A stretch of 64,000 nucleotides of DNA from contig OY744464.1 of NCBI GenBank assembly GCA_963556145.1, positions 7,043,508-7,107,507 on the forward strand, in the 5' to 3' direction. The position numbers and the translations under genes were made by a program. Below, in pieces: positions 31,135-42,493 of this stretch. The notes under the pieces were generated by a model that made no database searches, was not told where the DNA came from, and saw only the letters and a program-made list of their open reading frames with translations. The stretch comes from Hygrocybe punicea. Lineage: Eukaryota > Basidiomycota > Agaricomycetes > Agaricales > Hygrophoraceae. How positions within the stretch are numbered: position 1 is the first letter of the stretch; every line of letters begins with the position of its first letter.

Positions 31135-33685
31135 CTAGGAGAGAGGGGCAGAGGGGGCAGTGTTTTGGCTGAGGGGTGGATTGGTGATGTTTAGAGTGGA
31201 TTGGCGCAGGGGGGGTCTGGATCTGTTACGATGATTTCGGGTCGAGGGGGGGGGTGGCTGGTCGAAGATGGAAGGGGGTGGAGAGTAGTGGCAGGAGGCT
31301 GGGGACAGCAGGGGGAGGGGGAATAGGGAGTGTAGTCTGGGCAGGTTTGTGTGAGTTGGTCTGGCATTAACAGAGGATGGTGTGGGGGCATTGGGATGAG
31401 AGGGGTTTTGGGTCCATGGCTCGGCTGTGGGGTAGAAAGGTAGTAAGTTTTTGGGGTTGCGAGCATCTGTTTCTTTGCATTTTTGTAGGAAGGTGGGGCA
31501 ATTACGGTCCCATGTGGCATGACCCTTTTGTTTGCAGGGCGTGCAGAAGAGTTGATTCTTGTTGCAGCAGTTCGATGTTCTGTGTTGGTTGCCACACATG
31601 CCGCATGTGTCGATGTCAGCTGGACAGCAGGATGCGGTGTGGTTCCATTGATGGCAACGGAGGCAGTGGAGGGATTCCTTTTTGCATTTGCCGGTGTTGA
31701 TTCTCTTGTGACATATGAAGAAACCTTTGGAGAGGACTAGGTTAGTAGTGTCAGGTGAGTCCAGAGAGAATATGGCATGACCACATGTCTGGTTTACTGA
31801 GCGACATTCTCTCAGTTTGATCCAGTTTGCGCGGATGATAGAGTGCAGGGGGAGTTCGTTGGTTTCCTCAATTTCCCTGAGGTGATCGGGCACATTTGGA
31901 TCGAAGATTAGTGGGACAAAGTAAGCTATGATCATGTAAGTTCGCCTCTTGATGGAGGCTCTGTGACCGAAAGTGGATAGGAACGTGGTGAGCCAGGTGT
32001 TGTCTTGTAGCCAGGTGGGGATTTGGTCGGAATTCGCTTCTAATAGTATGCCTCCGTTCCTGAGCTTCGTGGTGGCCATGAATTTGTAGTTGGACGGTGG
32101 TGTCATGGAGCTTAGTGTGTGGTTGGCTTTTTCCATGAGTTTTGAGAGGCTGATGTCCAAGGCTTTTTTAGTTTCCAGGGAGTCGTTTACGTCGAGGAGG
32201 ATTTGCCATGCTTGTAGTTGTTCCTTAGCTTTACAGTCATTTGTAGTGAGCTTGACACTTGTGGGAAATTTTTTGATCAATTAAAATAATATGGACTTGG
32301 TGAAAATTTCTGTGCTCTACCTTGTATCTCATGAAGTACTGCATGGGTTAACATGGTTACAAAGGGAAAGTTGTACTATTTCTTAAGGGCTATCTACTGC
32401 TATCATTACATTTGGACCATATTTTGTATTTGGTGACTTGTGGATAAAACAAAAGGTAAACCAGTACTTTTTGACACCCAAAATGATATTGTCAAATTAT
32501 GGCATCAAATGAACTCCTATGAAAAAAATTGTAGGGAGAAATTTGTTCATTTTTTCAAGGGCTAAAAGTACATATACCATGTTTTTCTTTATTTTTGTCC
32601 TTTGAGGCAATATTTCATCTGTGCTATGTTTATCCACATTAGGGTTGAAATGCCACAAGAATCATGATTATGAGCTCAAAGGACAAAAATAAAGAAAAAC
32701 ATGGTATATGTACTTTTAGCCCTTGAAAAAATGAACAAATTTCTCCCTACAATTTTTTTCATAGGAGTTCATTTGATGCCATAATTTGACAATATCATTT
32801 TGGGTGTCAAAAAGTACTGGTTTACCTTTTGTTTTATCCACAAGTCACCAAATACAAAATATGGTCCAAATGTAATGATAGCAGTAGATAGCCCTTAAGA
32901 AATAGTACAACTTTCCCTTTGTAACCATGTTAACCCATGCAGTACTTCATGAGATACAAGGTAGAGCACAGAAATTTTCACCAAGTCCATATTATTTTAA
33001 TTGATCAAAAAATTTCCCACAAGTGTCAAGCTCACTACAAATGACTGTAATATCGGGGTCTATATTGCTGAAGGGGGCCTGTGTCATTTGAGCGAGGACT
33101 GCATCCTTGTATGAGGAGGTGGTGGATTCGATCAAAGTGGAGGTTTTGACGAGGCTTGCCGTAGATTGTTGGAGTTGATCTCTCATTTCTAGAAGGCAGG
33201 ATTGGAGGTCAGTGATTTTAGAAGAGATGCCATCTAGAATGGGGGCCATAGCTATTCCAATTGATGCGTGGAGGTCATCCGTTTGAGATTTGAGAGCAGA
33301 GGCGACGGAGTTGGTGAGTATGTCAGATTTTGCGGCAAAGTCTATTGAGTCTAGAGCTATGGCTATGGATCGGAGGGTAATGGCCGTTGTGGGGAGGGCG
33401 TGAATGCTGTCCAAGCTGCTATTTGTTGGAGGATTTCAGTGAATGTGGATATACTGTAGTCATGATCGGGGGGAGGAGGGAGTTGGCGAGGAGGTGGTCG
33501 ACTGCTTCTTGAAGGGTGTCCGGTTCAGCGGTTTCCAGTACAATGCTGGGGACATTGTTTTCTATATTGGATGAGGTTCTGGTTGTTCTGGCGGGTTGGG
33601 GGGTTGATGTATTAGCTTGTGGTTGTTTGCCTTTTTTGGATTTCGAGCTGCCGTCGATGGGGGTAGCCCAATTACGGAGGCTCAT
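31135..33685 (-). pseudogene. LINE ORF1 (Gag-like, zinc knuckles), split by a MITE
   Basis: The N-terminal part is at 33685-33050: MSLRNWATPIDGSSKSKKGK, then a probable coiled-coil region (ISSKITDLQSCLLEMRDQL) to SNIDPDI. There is a frame break near 33419. The C-terminal part, 32231 downward, reads KAKEQLQAWQILLDV, a gag-like fold with KLRNGGILLEANS, then cysteine knuckles (CLRCHQWNHTASCC, CGMCGNQHRTSNCC, CTPCKQKGHATWDRNC), ending proline-rich. Removing the MITE with one TA joins ...DPDI to KAKEQL in frame. ORF1 proteins bind element RNA. The fragment frames that include MITE bases (ICSELDT..., MIKKFPT...) are artefacts of the insertion. Confidence 0.82.
32234..33047. mobile_element. 814-bp foldback MITE with TA target duplication
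   Basis: The ends are CAGTCATTTGTAGTGAGC and its reverse complement, flanked by TA (32232-32233 and 33048-33049). The two arms, 32234-32606 and 32675-33047 (373 bp each), are complementary with no mismatch seen by eye, around a 68-bp loop (32607-32674). CAGT...ACTG ends plus a TA duplication are typical of Tc1/mariner-pogo-type elements. There is no coding capacity, so it would need a transposase from elsewhere. Confidence 0.9.
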
Positions 33686-33793
33686 CTCTGTGAATGTGTT
33701 AGGGGTGGACTTATGGATAAATTTAGGGGGATTTGGGGTGGGGAAAAGTGGATAGTAGGCCTATAGCCCCATATACGCAGAGCTCCTTTTTCC

Positions 33794-36700
33794 AGTCCAT
33801 GGTTTTATCACCATCCCACAGGATGGTCATCAGTATCCAATGACCAGCCTCATCGACTGTGGATGTACAATCTGCGCTATTGACATTGGTTATGTCAAAG
33901 CACACAACATTCCAACCAAACCATATCTCAATCCATTCAACTCATACATGAGTGATGGAACACAACCGAAAACTGGACAAATCACGGAATATTGTGAACT
34001 TCATCTATGACTAGGTGATCATCAAGAACTTCTCCGTTTCGCTGTGACAACATTGGCAAAAATGGATATTTTCCTTGGATACGACTGGCTGAAGAAACAT
34101 AATCCGGAAATTGATTGGCGTGAAAACGAGATCAAATTTTCACGATGTCTTTCCGGATGCGGCGAGCCTTCTACGATATGATCAATGGAATTCAATACTG
34201 TCGTTTGGGAATGGCCCCTTTGGTTTGATGAAGTCATGCATGAAACAATGGAACCTGCACACTTCCGCTCCTTCATGACGAAGTCAACAGAACTTGCCAT
34301 CAAAGCACAAGAACAACAAAAGAAAAGACCTTCGAAGAACTAGTCCCTGAGGTGTACCACGAATATTGTGACATCTTTGAACTGTCTGGCTTTGATGAAC
34401 TCCCCGCAAGGAAACCATGGGATCATGCTATCACGCTGAAACCTGACACACCAGATCACCATGATTGTAAACTCTATCCATTATCACCCATCGAACAACA
34501 AGACCTTGATAAATTCCTCAACGAAAATCTGAAGACAGGACAAATACAACCATTGAAATCACCATACACCTCTCCTTTCTTTTTTGTTTTTAAGAAAGAC
34601 ACCACTGAACGACGACCAATACAAGATTACTGTTGGTTGAATTCCTGGACCATTGATGATAAATATCCCCTTCCATTGATCAATGACATCATCAACCAGC
34701 TAGCAGATGCAAAATTCTTCATGAAATTGGACGTCCAATGGGGATTCAACAATGTCCGAATAAAAGAAGGTGATGAACATAAAGCCGCTTTCTTGACACC
34801 AAAAGGATTATTTGAACCAACTGTTATGTTCTTCAGGTTGAAGAATTAACCCCAACATTCCAACGGTTGATGAATCATGTCTTCCAATATGAGATACGAG
34901 AAGGCTGGCTATTGGTATACATGGATGATATTCTGATCTTCTCAAAATCGCTTGAAGAAAACCAGAAACGGACAAAACAGGTCTTGAAAATCTTCTGTGA
35001 AAACAATCTGTTTTTGAAGCCAAAGAAATGTACATTCGACAAGGAAAAAGTCGATTATCTTGGCCTCGCTGTCAGACAAGGACAAGTACAAATGGATCCA
35101 ATCAAAACCAATGCCATTACCGATTGGCCAACACCGGCAAACAAAACAGAATTACAACGATTCATCGGTTTCCTCAATTTTTATCGACATTTCATGAAAA
35201 TTTTCTCCCAGATCGTGGCCCCATTACATCAACTAATGGGCAATGAGAAATGGGATTGGACTGAAGAACAACAAAATGCATTTGATCGACTGAAAACAAT
35301 CATTACGACCGATCCAATCCTCGTTTTACCCATTCCTAACAAAAAGTTCATTCTCAAATGTGACGCATCCGACTTCGCAATCGGTGCCATTTTATCACAG
35401 GAACAACCCGACAGTGTTTTCTGCCCTGTCACATATATGTCAACAACAATGACCCCAGCAGAATGAAATTATCAGATCTTTGATAAAGAATTGCTCACAA
35501 TCATTCAGTGTTTTGAAGAATGGCGACAATTCCTCCTTGGCGCAATGAGCAAATTGACGTTTTCACCGATCATCGCAATCTCAAATATTATCGCAAACCA
35601 CAGGATCTCACATGATGACAAGCACGATGGATCGCTTTCCTACAAGACTATAACTTCCATCTCCTATACTGGAAAGGATCGCAAAACAAGAAAGCTGATC
35701 TTCTTTCTCAATGTGTTGATCATAAACCCACAGATATCAACAATAAAGGTATGATTGGTTTACTGGATTCGTTATTCATCGTCGCACCAGAACAATCCAT
35801 GCGACAAATCCTACATTCATCTTCCTCGCATGACAACATCATTTCCCTCCATCATGATAATCTGACCGCAGGACATCCTGGACGTGACAAGACAATCAAA
35901 CTAATTTCGCGAACGACAACATGGCCGACGATTCGTGAGGATGTTGAACGATTCATGGCTGGTTGTACAGAGTGCCAACAAAACAAACCACAATGAGGAA
36001 AACAATTGGGTCAGCTTTTCCCACATGAAGTACCACCATACAATTGGCATACCATTTCCGTCGACATGATTGGTCCTTTACCTGAGTCATGAGGTTTTGA
36101 CGCAATTCTCGTCATCGTTGACAAATGATTGAAACATCCGACTTTCATTGCCTCAAATACAACATTGACATCAGAAGGATGGGCACAATTATTCCAAGAT
36201 CATGTCTTCAAACATTTTGGCATGCCACATTTTGTTATTTCCAATCGTGGCTCCGTTTTCATTTCCTGTTTCATCATGGAATTATATTCCTTGATCGGGA
36301 TTAAAGGAAAACCGACAACAGCTTATCGTCCACGAGCAGATGGCCAAACTGAACGAATGAATCAGGAATTGGAGATCTTCCTGCGATATTTCACAAATTA
36401 TCGCCAAGATGATTGGAGCGAATGGCTTGCACTCACAGAGTTTGCATTAGCCAATCGTGAATCATCTGCCATTAAAACTTCTCCCTTCTTTGCCACTCAG
36501 GGACAGCATCCGTGGACTGGTCTTGACATCGATACACATGCACCTATCACAAACGAGGCTGTCAGTGACTTCATTACACGGATGAAAGCCGTACAAAAGA
36601 AAATCGGTGAAATCGCAGACGTCACAAGGCAAATGATGAAGGATAAGTATGACAATCGTGTCAAAAATATCCTTTTTTCTCCTGGTGATAAAGTCTGGCT

Positions 36701-37748
36701 GAATGGAAAGAATTTGACCACAGATCGACCAAGAAAAAAATTGGACAATCAACGATTTGGCCCATTCATGGTCCTCACCAAAGTTGGTTCCTCTTCCTAT
36801 AAATTAAAGCTACCAAAAGCCTGGAAAATATTCCCCATCTTCAATGTCGCCCTCCTTTCCCCCTTTCATCCCCCCACCACTACCATACAACAAAAATACC
36901 ATCTCTGCCCTCCCCCAGACATTATCGACAATGATGACCATTATGAAATAGAAGTAATCCTTGACTCCCGTATTCGCCGCAATAAATTATATTACCTCGT
37001 ACATTGGCTCGATTACCCTCGCGACAAAGATTCCTGGATCCCCACCGCCGATACCGCGTATTGCCAGGATCTCGTCGATGATTTTCACAAATCTCACCCA
37101 CATGCTCCTTCCTCTTCTTCTCTCCATTCTTTATTTACATTATCTCCTTCTATTACTCCTCCTTTTTCTTCTTCCGCCAATTTACTTGCTATTTATCCAC
37201 ATAATGCCACCCTTATCCTTAATGGTTCAAAAAACCACAAATTCCATAAATACCTCTTCCCTCCCAGCATCACACATGCTTACCTTTATGAAACCGCCCC
37301 CGTCAACGCCATTACATCATTGAAATCTCTTCCCCCATTGTCGCCCCTGCTCAAATCACCAATACCGCTGGTTTTGGCAACCTCAATTTCAACACTCGTA
37401 AAAAATCCTGTCCCTACACTTTTCCTATCTCTCATTGTTATCGCCTTCCTTCACCAATCCCCTCCACCGCCCTTTCCCACAAATACGATATCACAACCCC
37501 TCACCACTTCCCCCTCCTTCCTTCTTCATTTATCCGCGATTACCCCATTAACCCCAATCACCTCGTGTATTAGTTTTACCTGCCCTAATCTTTCTTCTTT
37601 ATATACTGTCTTCCTTCCTTTTTTCCTTCTTTGCTCCTTGCCTCTTTACCCCTATGTCTGCCTCTGCTGTCTTTCTCCCTTCCTCCCCTTATTACCATCT
37701 TCTTCCTCCTCATTTTTGTATTCCTCATTTGAAGTGCCGCTTCTGTGA
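33794..37748 (+). pseudogene. Chromovirus protease, RT, RNase H, integrase and chromodomain
   Basis: The protease has SLIDCGCTICAID (usual DSG/DTG changed to DCG) and DIFLGYDWLKKHNPEIDW. Reverse transcriptase: PYTSPFFFVFKKD, KLDVQWGFNNVRI and catalytic VYMDDILIFSKS (about 34912). RNase H: LKCDASDFAIGAILSQE and FTDHRNLKYYRKPQD. Integrase: finger HHDNLTAGHPGRD ... CTECQQNK and core SVDMIGPLPES, VISNRGSVFIS (second aspartate changed to asparagine) and GQTERMNQELE. The chromodomain (YEIEVILDSRIRRNKLYYLV, LDYPRDKDSWIP) targets integration to heterochromatin. Stops are TGA at 34008, 34179, 35464, 35613, 35616, 35994, 36090 and 36126. Frameshifts lie near 34325, 34850 and 35545. The tail after 37100 is low-complexity Ser/Pro/Thr. 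Confidence 0.88.
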
Positions 37749-38142
37749 CCACAATGTCTGCTTTGCCGTCGACTTGATGCCCCCTTCTTCTTTTGGCTCC
37801 GTGCACCCCACATCGACCATGGCCCATCTTGGCGTTGACCTTTTCTTCACTCCCCCCACCTTCTACTGTGCATGGCCCATTGGCCCTCCCCCTCCTGCTA
37901 TCCCCCCGACTGTTCCTGTTTGGTTCACCAATGATCCCATCAATCCTTACCACGAGTTCATCAACTGCGCCAATGTGTATGACTCCATCGTCCTTCCGGC
38001 TAATTGGGACAATTCCCCTTGTTCCAGAAGTATTGTCACTTTTCACTCCGACCACTCCAATCTAGCCACCGCTTCTGACCCTACGTCCGACAATGATGTC
38101 ATTACTTGGGTCCAGAACATTGTTGACAACAATCGAAGATGA
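37654..38142 (+). other. Extra open frame at the chromovirus 3' end, running into the LTR
   Basis: A 162-codon frame begins MSASAVFLPSSPYY and contains a Cys/His cluster (CIPHLKCRFCDHNVC), then proline-rich sequence, and crosses the LTR start at 38034 to stop at 38142. The LTR part is conserved as an open frame in the 5' copy only by chance, as far as I can see. It could be a small accessory protein or a chance frame in a C-rich region. Confidence 0.3.
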
Positions 38143-38369
38143 TATCCTGATCCATATGATTACCCTCATCATCTGATCACCACTGACGAATCACCAACAT
38201 CACACACCCTCATACACGCACTTAATAACACCGCACAGCATAACCACCGGATCAGCTGTCTGTTGACACCAGACCTGCAACGCAGCCATTGGCCACCACA
38301 TTGGCACCCCAAAACGCATAGACCACCACGAAGAGAACCAAGACGCTGTTCATCTCGGAGCTCAGCCTC
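38034..38369 (+). repeat. Chromovirus 3' LTR, truncated
   Basis: 336 bp match 24267-24602 of the 5' LTR. Most differences seen are C/T or G/A (e.g. CATCATCCAATC versus CATCATCTGATC). It stops at GAGCTCAGCCT, after which the sequence is unrelated and leads into Harbinger 2. The missing 230 bp and target copy indicate a deletion. Confidence 0.85.
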
Positions 38370-38453
38370 CCCGAGCTCCTCATTTCCAGCCCACAAGGCA
38401 TACAGATATGCTTGCCATTCTCTAAAGACAATACCAAGATACTAATCTTCAGC

Positions 38454-39901
38454 TTCTCAAATTTATATTATCAGATGATGAAGATGACGAAGGGAGCAGC
38501 ACCGATAGCAGTGACCACCAATCATCCTCCCTTCTCTCTGGTCGGAACAGCCCTATTTCCCAACTTCGAAGTACCTCTCCTTTCTCCAACCACTCTACTT
38601 TGCAAATCCATGATAGTTCCCTTGATCCCGAGTCGTCATGTGATGATGTCGATGAGACCGATCTCATTGTGCTCATTTACAACAAGTTCCAACATCTGTG
38701 AGACCAGATTCTCACTACTCGCTACCTTCAGCACAGCGTAGCTATCCCACGCAACTCGCAAATGGACCTCCTATGGTGGTACAAGACAAATATTGTGCAT
38801 CGTTTCCAAAGGAAAGTTCGACTCAGCCCCGATGCCTTCAACCACGTCATCTCCCTCATTGAAGCTGACCCCATCTTCACAAGCAAATCTTTCAAGGATC
38901 AAATTCAGCTCCCTATCCAACTTGCCATTTTCCTGAATTGTATTGGTCACTATGGCAACGCATCAAGTGTTGATGACATTGCGGAATGGGTGGGCGTTTC
39001 ACCCGGTACCATTATCAACTGTACAAAATGTTGTATGCTTGCCATCATCAAGCTTCATGACCGTGCCTTCTCCATGCCGACTGAACAGGAGAAAGAAGGT
39101 TCAAAATGTTGGACTGAACAGAAGGTCATCCCAGAATGGCGCGATGGGTGGCTTGCTGTTTACGGCACCACTTTCCCTTTGTTCGAGAAACCAGGCCTCC
39201 ATGGGGAGGCCTGGTTCGACAAGTCTTCTCGATATTCAATGAATGGCCAATTTGTCAATTTGTTACACAATCTTCGCATCATCGACTACTCGCTTGGGCA
39301 CACAGGAAGTGCCCACAATGCTTACGCTTTCAAGGGTACCTGCATCTCCTCTCACCAACAAGATTTCTTTTTCGAAGGGGAATGGATGTGGGCCAACTCG
39401 GCATACCCCATCCGTTCCTGGTGTGTCCCCCTGTTTGTCAAGTGGCCCAACTTTGTCCTTACTTGAGAACACAAACGCTTCAACTACCGCTTGTCAACTG
39501 TACATGTATGGGCTGAGCATGCCATCAGCTTGCTCAAGGGCCGATTCCAGTCTCTCTGTGAGCTTCGCATCCAAATCAACACTCGTAATCGTCATGTGCA
39601 GGCAATTTTGTGGATCCGCTGCTGTATAATTTTGCACAATCTCATCATTCAATTCAAAGATGAAGACGATATTTCAGTCAACAATACTTGGAGGAACCAG
39701 CTTATCTTTGTGGGATTAGACGGCACAAATGGCAGGACTGAATGAGACCCCAATTTCTATCCCGAGGGTGGTGAAGATGGTGTGGAGGATGGGGAAATTG
39801 ATGAGGATATTCCGGTGCCTCTGGTCGCGCAAAATGGTGTTGCTTTTCATGCACATTTATTTGATGTCGTTCTTTCTAGTCCACTTTATGCTACCATGTA
39901 A
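38454..39901 (+). pseudogene. Harbinger 2 transposase, catalytically dead
   Basis: One frame runs from LLKFILSDDEDDEGSS (after an acceptor-like CTTCAG) through LLWWYKTNIVHRFQRKVRL and the helix-turn-helix-like VDDIAEWVGVSPGTIINCTK to the DDE domain and a TAA at 39899. Where the family has VDG the first catalytic Asp is Tyr (AVYGTTFPLFEKPG). Where it has ADS/ADT the second is Asn (MWANSAYP). The Glu motif WAEHAISLLKGRF is kept. TGA codons at 38699 (HL*DQIL), 39464 (LT*EHKRFNYRL) and 39743 (TE*DPNFYPE) interrupt it at probable arginine positions. The left end and its terminal repeat are gone, replaced by the truncated chromovirus LTR. Confidence 0.85.
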
Positions 39902-40045
39902 ATTTGTTTCTTGTATTATGCCCCACCTTCTTTTAATATGAATGATGTTTGCTTTGAATCACTGAATGCGACAACAGAATATATTACAAGGGGATGGGGG
40001 GAACATTGATCACACAGGTGGATATACATAAAATCTGCTCCAGAT

Positions 40046-41849
40046 TCACTCCCAGTGGCTATCACCTGCACCGTATGTATCAGCCACTCCATCACCATCC
40101 AGATTTTGCGGAGGAAGATATGGCTCATTCAGAAGGTGCAATCCTGTAATGGTGTGTTGGTTAGGTGCCAACAAAAGACCCAGATTTGGAGGAGCCAGGT
40201 GGCCAGGCAGAGGGAGAGGTGGTGGCATAATCGGATTTACTGGAAGCGTCGAGCTTTGATTGCGGGCATGCTTGTAATGAATGTATAGGTTCAATATTCG
40301 CTCCTGGGCTACTTGTTGCTCATGAGTTTGGTTCATCTGGAGCTCCAGCTGCTGTTTATCCCATTCCATTTGCATCCAGGCACCTTCCATTTTTACTTTC
40401 TCCATCCTGATATCTGCCTCCCTCATGTTTCGTTCATGTTCACGTTCCTTCTTCCGGTCCATTATCTCCACAGTGGATGTGAACATATTGTCAAGATTTC
40501 TGACATGAACCTGTTGCTCCTCTTCTGCCCAAGTTCATCATGAAGAACGTGCATGAGGGAGACCATGTGGCAGTGCTGAGCTGCCACGCTGGTGCAGAGT
40601 TGGGTGAGATGCAGCGCATTGTGGGGTGACAGGAAAGGGGCCAGGTTCAGGAGGAGGTGTGGCAGCTGGGGAACCACTCATCAGTGGTGTAATAGGAGAT
40701 GGACGCCGGGAATCCGGATTTGAACCACTCATCAGTGGTGTAATAGGCGATGGATGCCGGGAATCCGGACTTGGGTATGGTGAGTAGCAAGGGGATGATG
40801 ATAAATGTGGCAACAAATGTGGTTGTGGTGAGCTGGCAGTGCTGTAGGGATTGCTTGGCATTTGTGGAGTAGGTGGGTTAGAAGAGAACGTCATTTGTTG
40901 TTGTGTTGACACCGATGCAGAGGGATATGGTGGAAATGCCAAGGACGGAGCAGGAGGTTGGAAAGGAAGGGGCGTAACCTGTGCCCAGGAACTGTCCAAC
41001 ATAGGGGTAGCCTGAGATACGGTGGCTTGCTGATCAAGGGTGATAGTGTTATCCTGCACCTCTTCCCCTGGGTATTCCGTGTTAATGGCATGTGTCTCAG
41101 TATTTACTGCACTCAGAAAAAGGAGTTGTTGGGCATCGGAATGAAGGTCCTGATCTGGCTGGGAAGATACAACACGTGGATTGAAGCTTGGGATTGATCA
41201 CCAATAGCTGTGAAGACAAGAAAAGTACGGAAACTCTTGCTGGATTTTGGCTGAAAAGAACACGTTCAATTCTACTTTGGGCTAATAATAATGAGATACT
41301 TACCACCAAGATTTTGGTTCTCCGGATTTGCCATGAGCTGCTCCCATGTCAAGCCAGAACCAGTAGCGCAAAGCAGTGCAATTTTTTCATGATATTTCTT
41401 CTTGAGACTGTGATTGATAACATCAGTGCAAATAAAAATGAATGAACAGGTAAAATGTACGTAGTGATACGATCTGCCACCAATTTTGTGAACTTGGCTG
41501 GATGTTCATGGTAAAGCCGAACATAATCAGGATTTTGGTCATTGGTAAAGACATATTGCGCAATCATTGCATGGTACATCGACTTCTGCATTTTTCCAAC
41601 ATCCTGACGGTGGCCCTCAGCGCTGGCATCTCGGGCTGAATCAGAGAAAAGCATGTGTCGTTCCCTGGGGTATTGATCCAACCAGTCGATGAGCCTGGAA
41701 GTTCTGGATGGGTCAGACCACGAGATCTTGAATACATTGGCTGCAGTCTGCCTCTGCTTTCCTTTGGGGGCCATGCAGGGCCGTTTGGCAGGTGAGGATG
41801 GAGATGTATTATCGATGAAGGACCTCTTGCATTTTTTCAACTTGGCCAT
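40046..41849 (-). CDS. Harbinger 2 accessory Myb/SANT-like protein
   Basis: Start ATG 41849 (MAKLKKCKRSFIDNTS). The SANT/trihelix-like domain FKISWSDPSRTSRLIDWLDQ ... YVRLYHEHPAKFTKLVADRI spans an intron at 41408-41460 (53 nt, GTACAT..CACAG) and continues LKKKYHEKIALLCATGSGLT to LGG at 41304, where GTAAGT opens the next intron. A Pro/Ser-rich middle (41059-40538) contains a duplicated 60-bp unit (SPITPLMSGSNPDSRR type). A charged coiled coil (RKKEREHERNMREADIRMEK) ends at 40046. The protein would pair with the transposase and bind DNA. Splicing between 41303 and about 41060 and at 40540-40486 is uncertain, and a frameshift there cannot be excluded. It is convergent with the dead transposase. 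Confidence 0.7.
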
Positions 41850-42493
41850 ATTGGGATGGAAAACTCTAATGGTACATTTGAACTTCGAAGGAGATTTATG
41901 GTCATGACAGGACGCTGTTGAACCCTGACAGAAAATTTGACAGTGCGTCCTACCGCACGTTTTGAGGGCGCCTATTAATTATTATTAATAAATCTATGCT
42001 AAATTCCATCAGCAAATTGGGAATTTTCTGGCAACACGATATAATACAGTTGTAGAACAAGGAATACATGAAATATGTAAAATAATTATTGTCTGTATGA
42101 TAATCTTCGGTACAGTAATATATACCTCAGCTGCGTTTGCAAAAGCTGTGAAAATTTGGATAGCTGTAATTAGCAATCAAATTGGGGATGAATGCGCGAA
42201 GCCATACAGTACATTGCCAACCTCGAGATAGCATGCCTCACTTTGAGAACACAGGTCCTCGATGTTTCAAATTACAACGCATTCTAACGCAGTGCAAAGC
42301 CGTGGATGGATGTTGGTCGACCGTGCAGTGGTGTAAGGATTGTTGCGGATTGCAACTTGATATGGATCGGTCACAAACTTGACGGTCGATGGCAATAATT
42401 AGTGGTGGTGCAAGAGGTGGATTGGTGCGTCGTGGTTGCATGATACCCGTAGTTTTAGAAAATAATGTGTGAAAGCAAATTTGAATTCAAGTA
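41850..42493. other. Intergenic stretch, right end of Harbinger 2
   Basis: A short inverted pair AGGACGC (about 41908) / GCGTCCT (about 41944) lies near where the transposon end is expected, followed by AT-rich sequence. I could not define a terminal repeat because the left end of the element is missing. No gene is seen. Confidence 0.3.

Larger units (their letters stand above)
26623..33793 (-). mobile_element. Non-LTR (LINE) retrotransposon, Tad1/I-like, inserted in the chromovirus
   Basis: The element lies on the minus strand. Its 3' end is a 15-base A tail (T run at 26623-26637). Its 5' end at 33793 gives near full length (7171 bp including an 814-bp MITE). The target duplication AGTCCATGG flanks it (26614-26622 and 33794-33802), with up to four further shared T's. 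Poly(A) plus a 9-13-bp duplication is the signature of target-primed reverse transcription. ORF1 and ORF2 follow in the expected order. The clade is inferred from the domain set APE endonuclease, reverse transcriptase, RNase H and CCHC end. Confidence 0.88.
24267..38369 (+). mobile_element. Ty3/gypsy chromovirus, decayed, interrupted by a LINE
   Basis: Layout: 5' LTR (24267-24835), gag (24903-26067), pol split at 26622/33794 by a 7171-bp LINE, chromodomain near 36920-37090, and a truncated 3' LTR (38034-38369). At least 15 in-frame TGA codons fall where arginine is expected in family-conserved contexts, e.g. AE*NYQIFDKELL, LT**QARW and PES*GFDAI. Four or more one-base indels are also present (near 26066, 34325, 34850 and 35545). 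It is non-functional. Confidence 0.88.

Noticed and set aside
32992..33414. LINE frame ending ICSELDTCGKFFDQLK as a complete small protein.
   Set aside because: The last ~15 residues are encoded by the MITE arm; the real frame continues across the MITE as DI-KAKEQL.
25308..36128. In-frame TGA codons in the chromovirus read as tryptophan (a recoded stop).
   Set aside because: Some positions would tolerate Trp, but the conserved contexts (AE*NYQIFDKELL, **QARW, PES*GFD) call for Arg. TGG is used normally elsewhere in the same frames, and the element also has frameshifts. CGA-to-TGA decay explains it better.
37585..38055. 156-codon minus-strand frame at the chromovirus 3' end.
   Set aside because: It is antisense to C-rich low-complexity sequence and crosses the LTR border; no supporting features.
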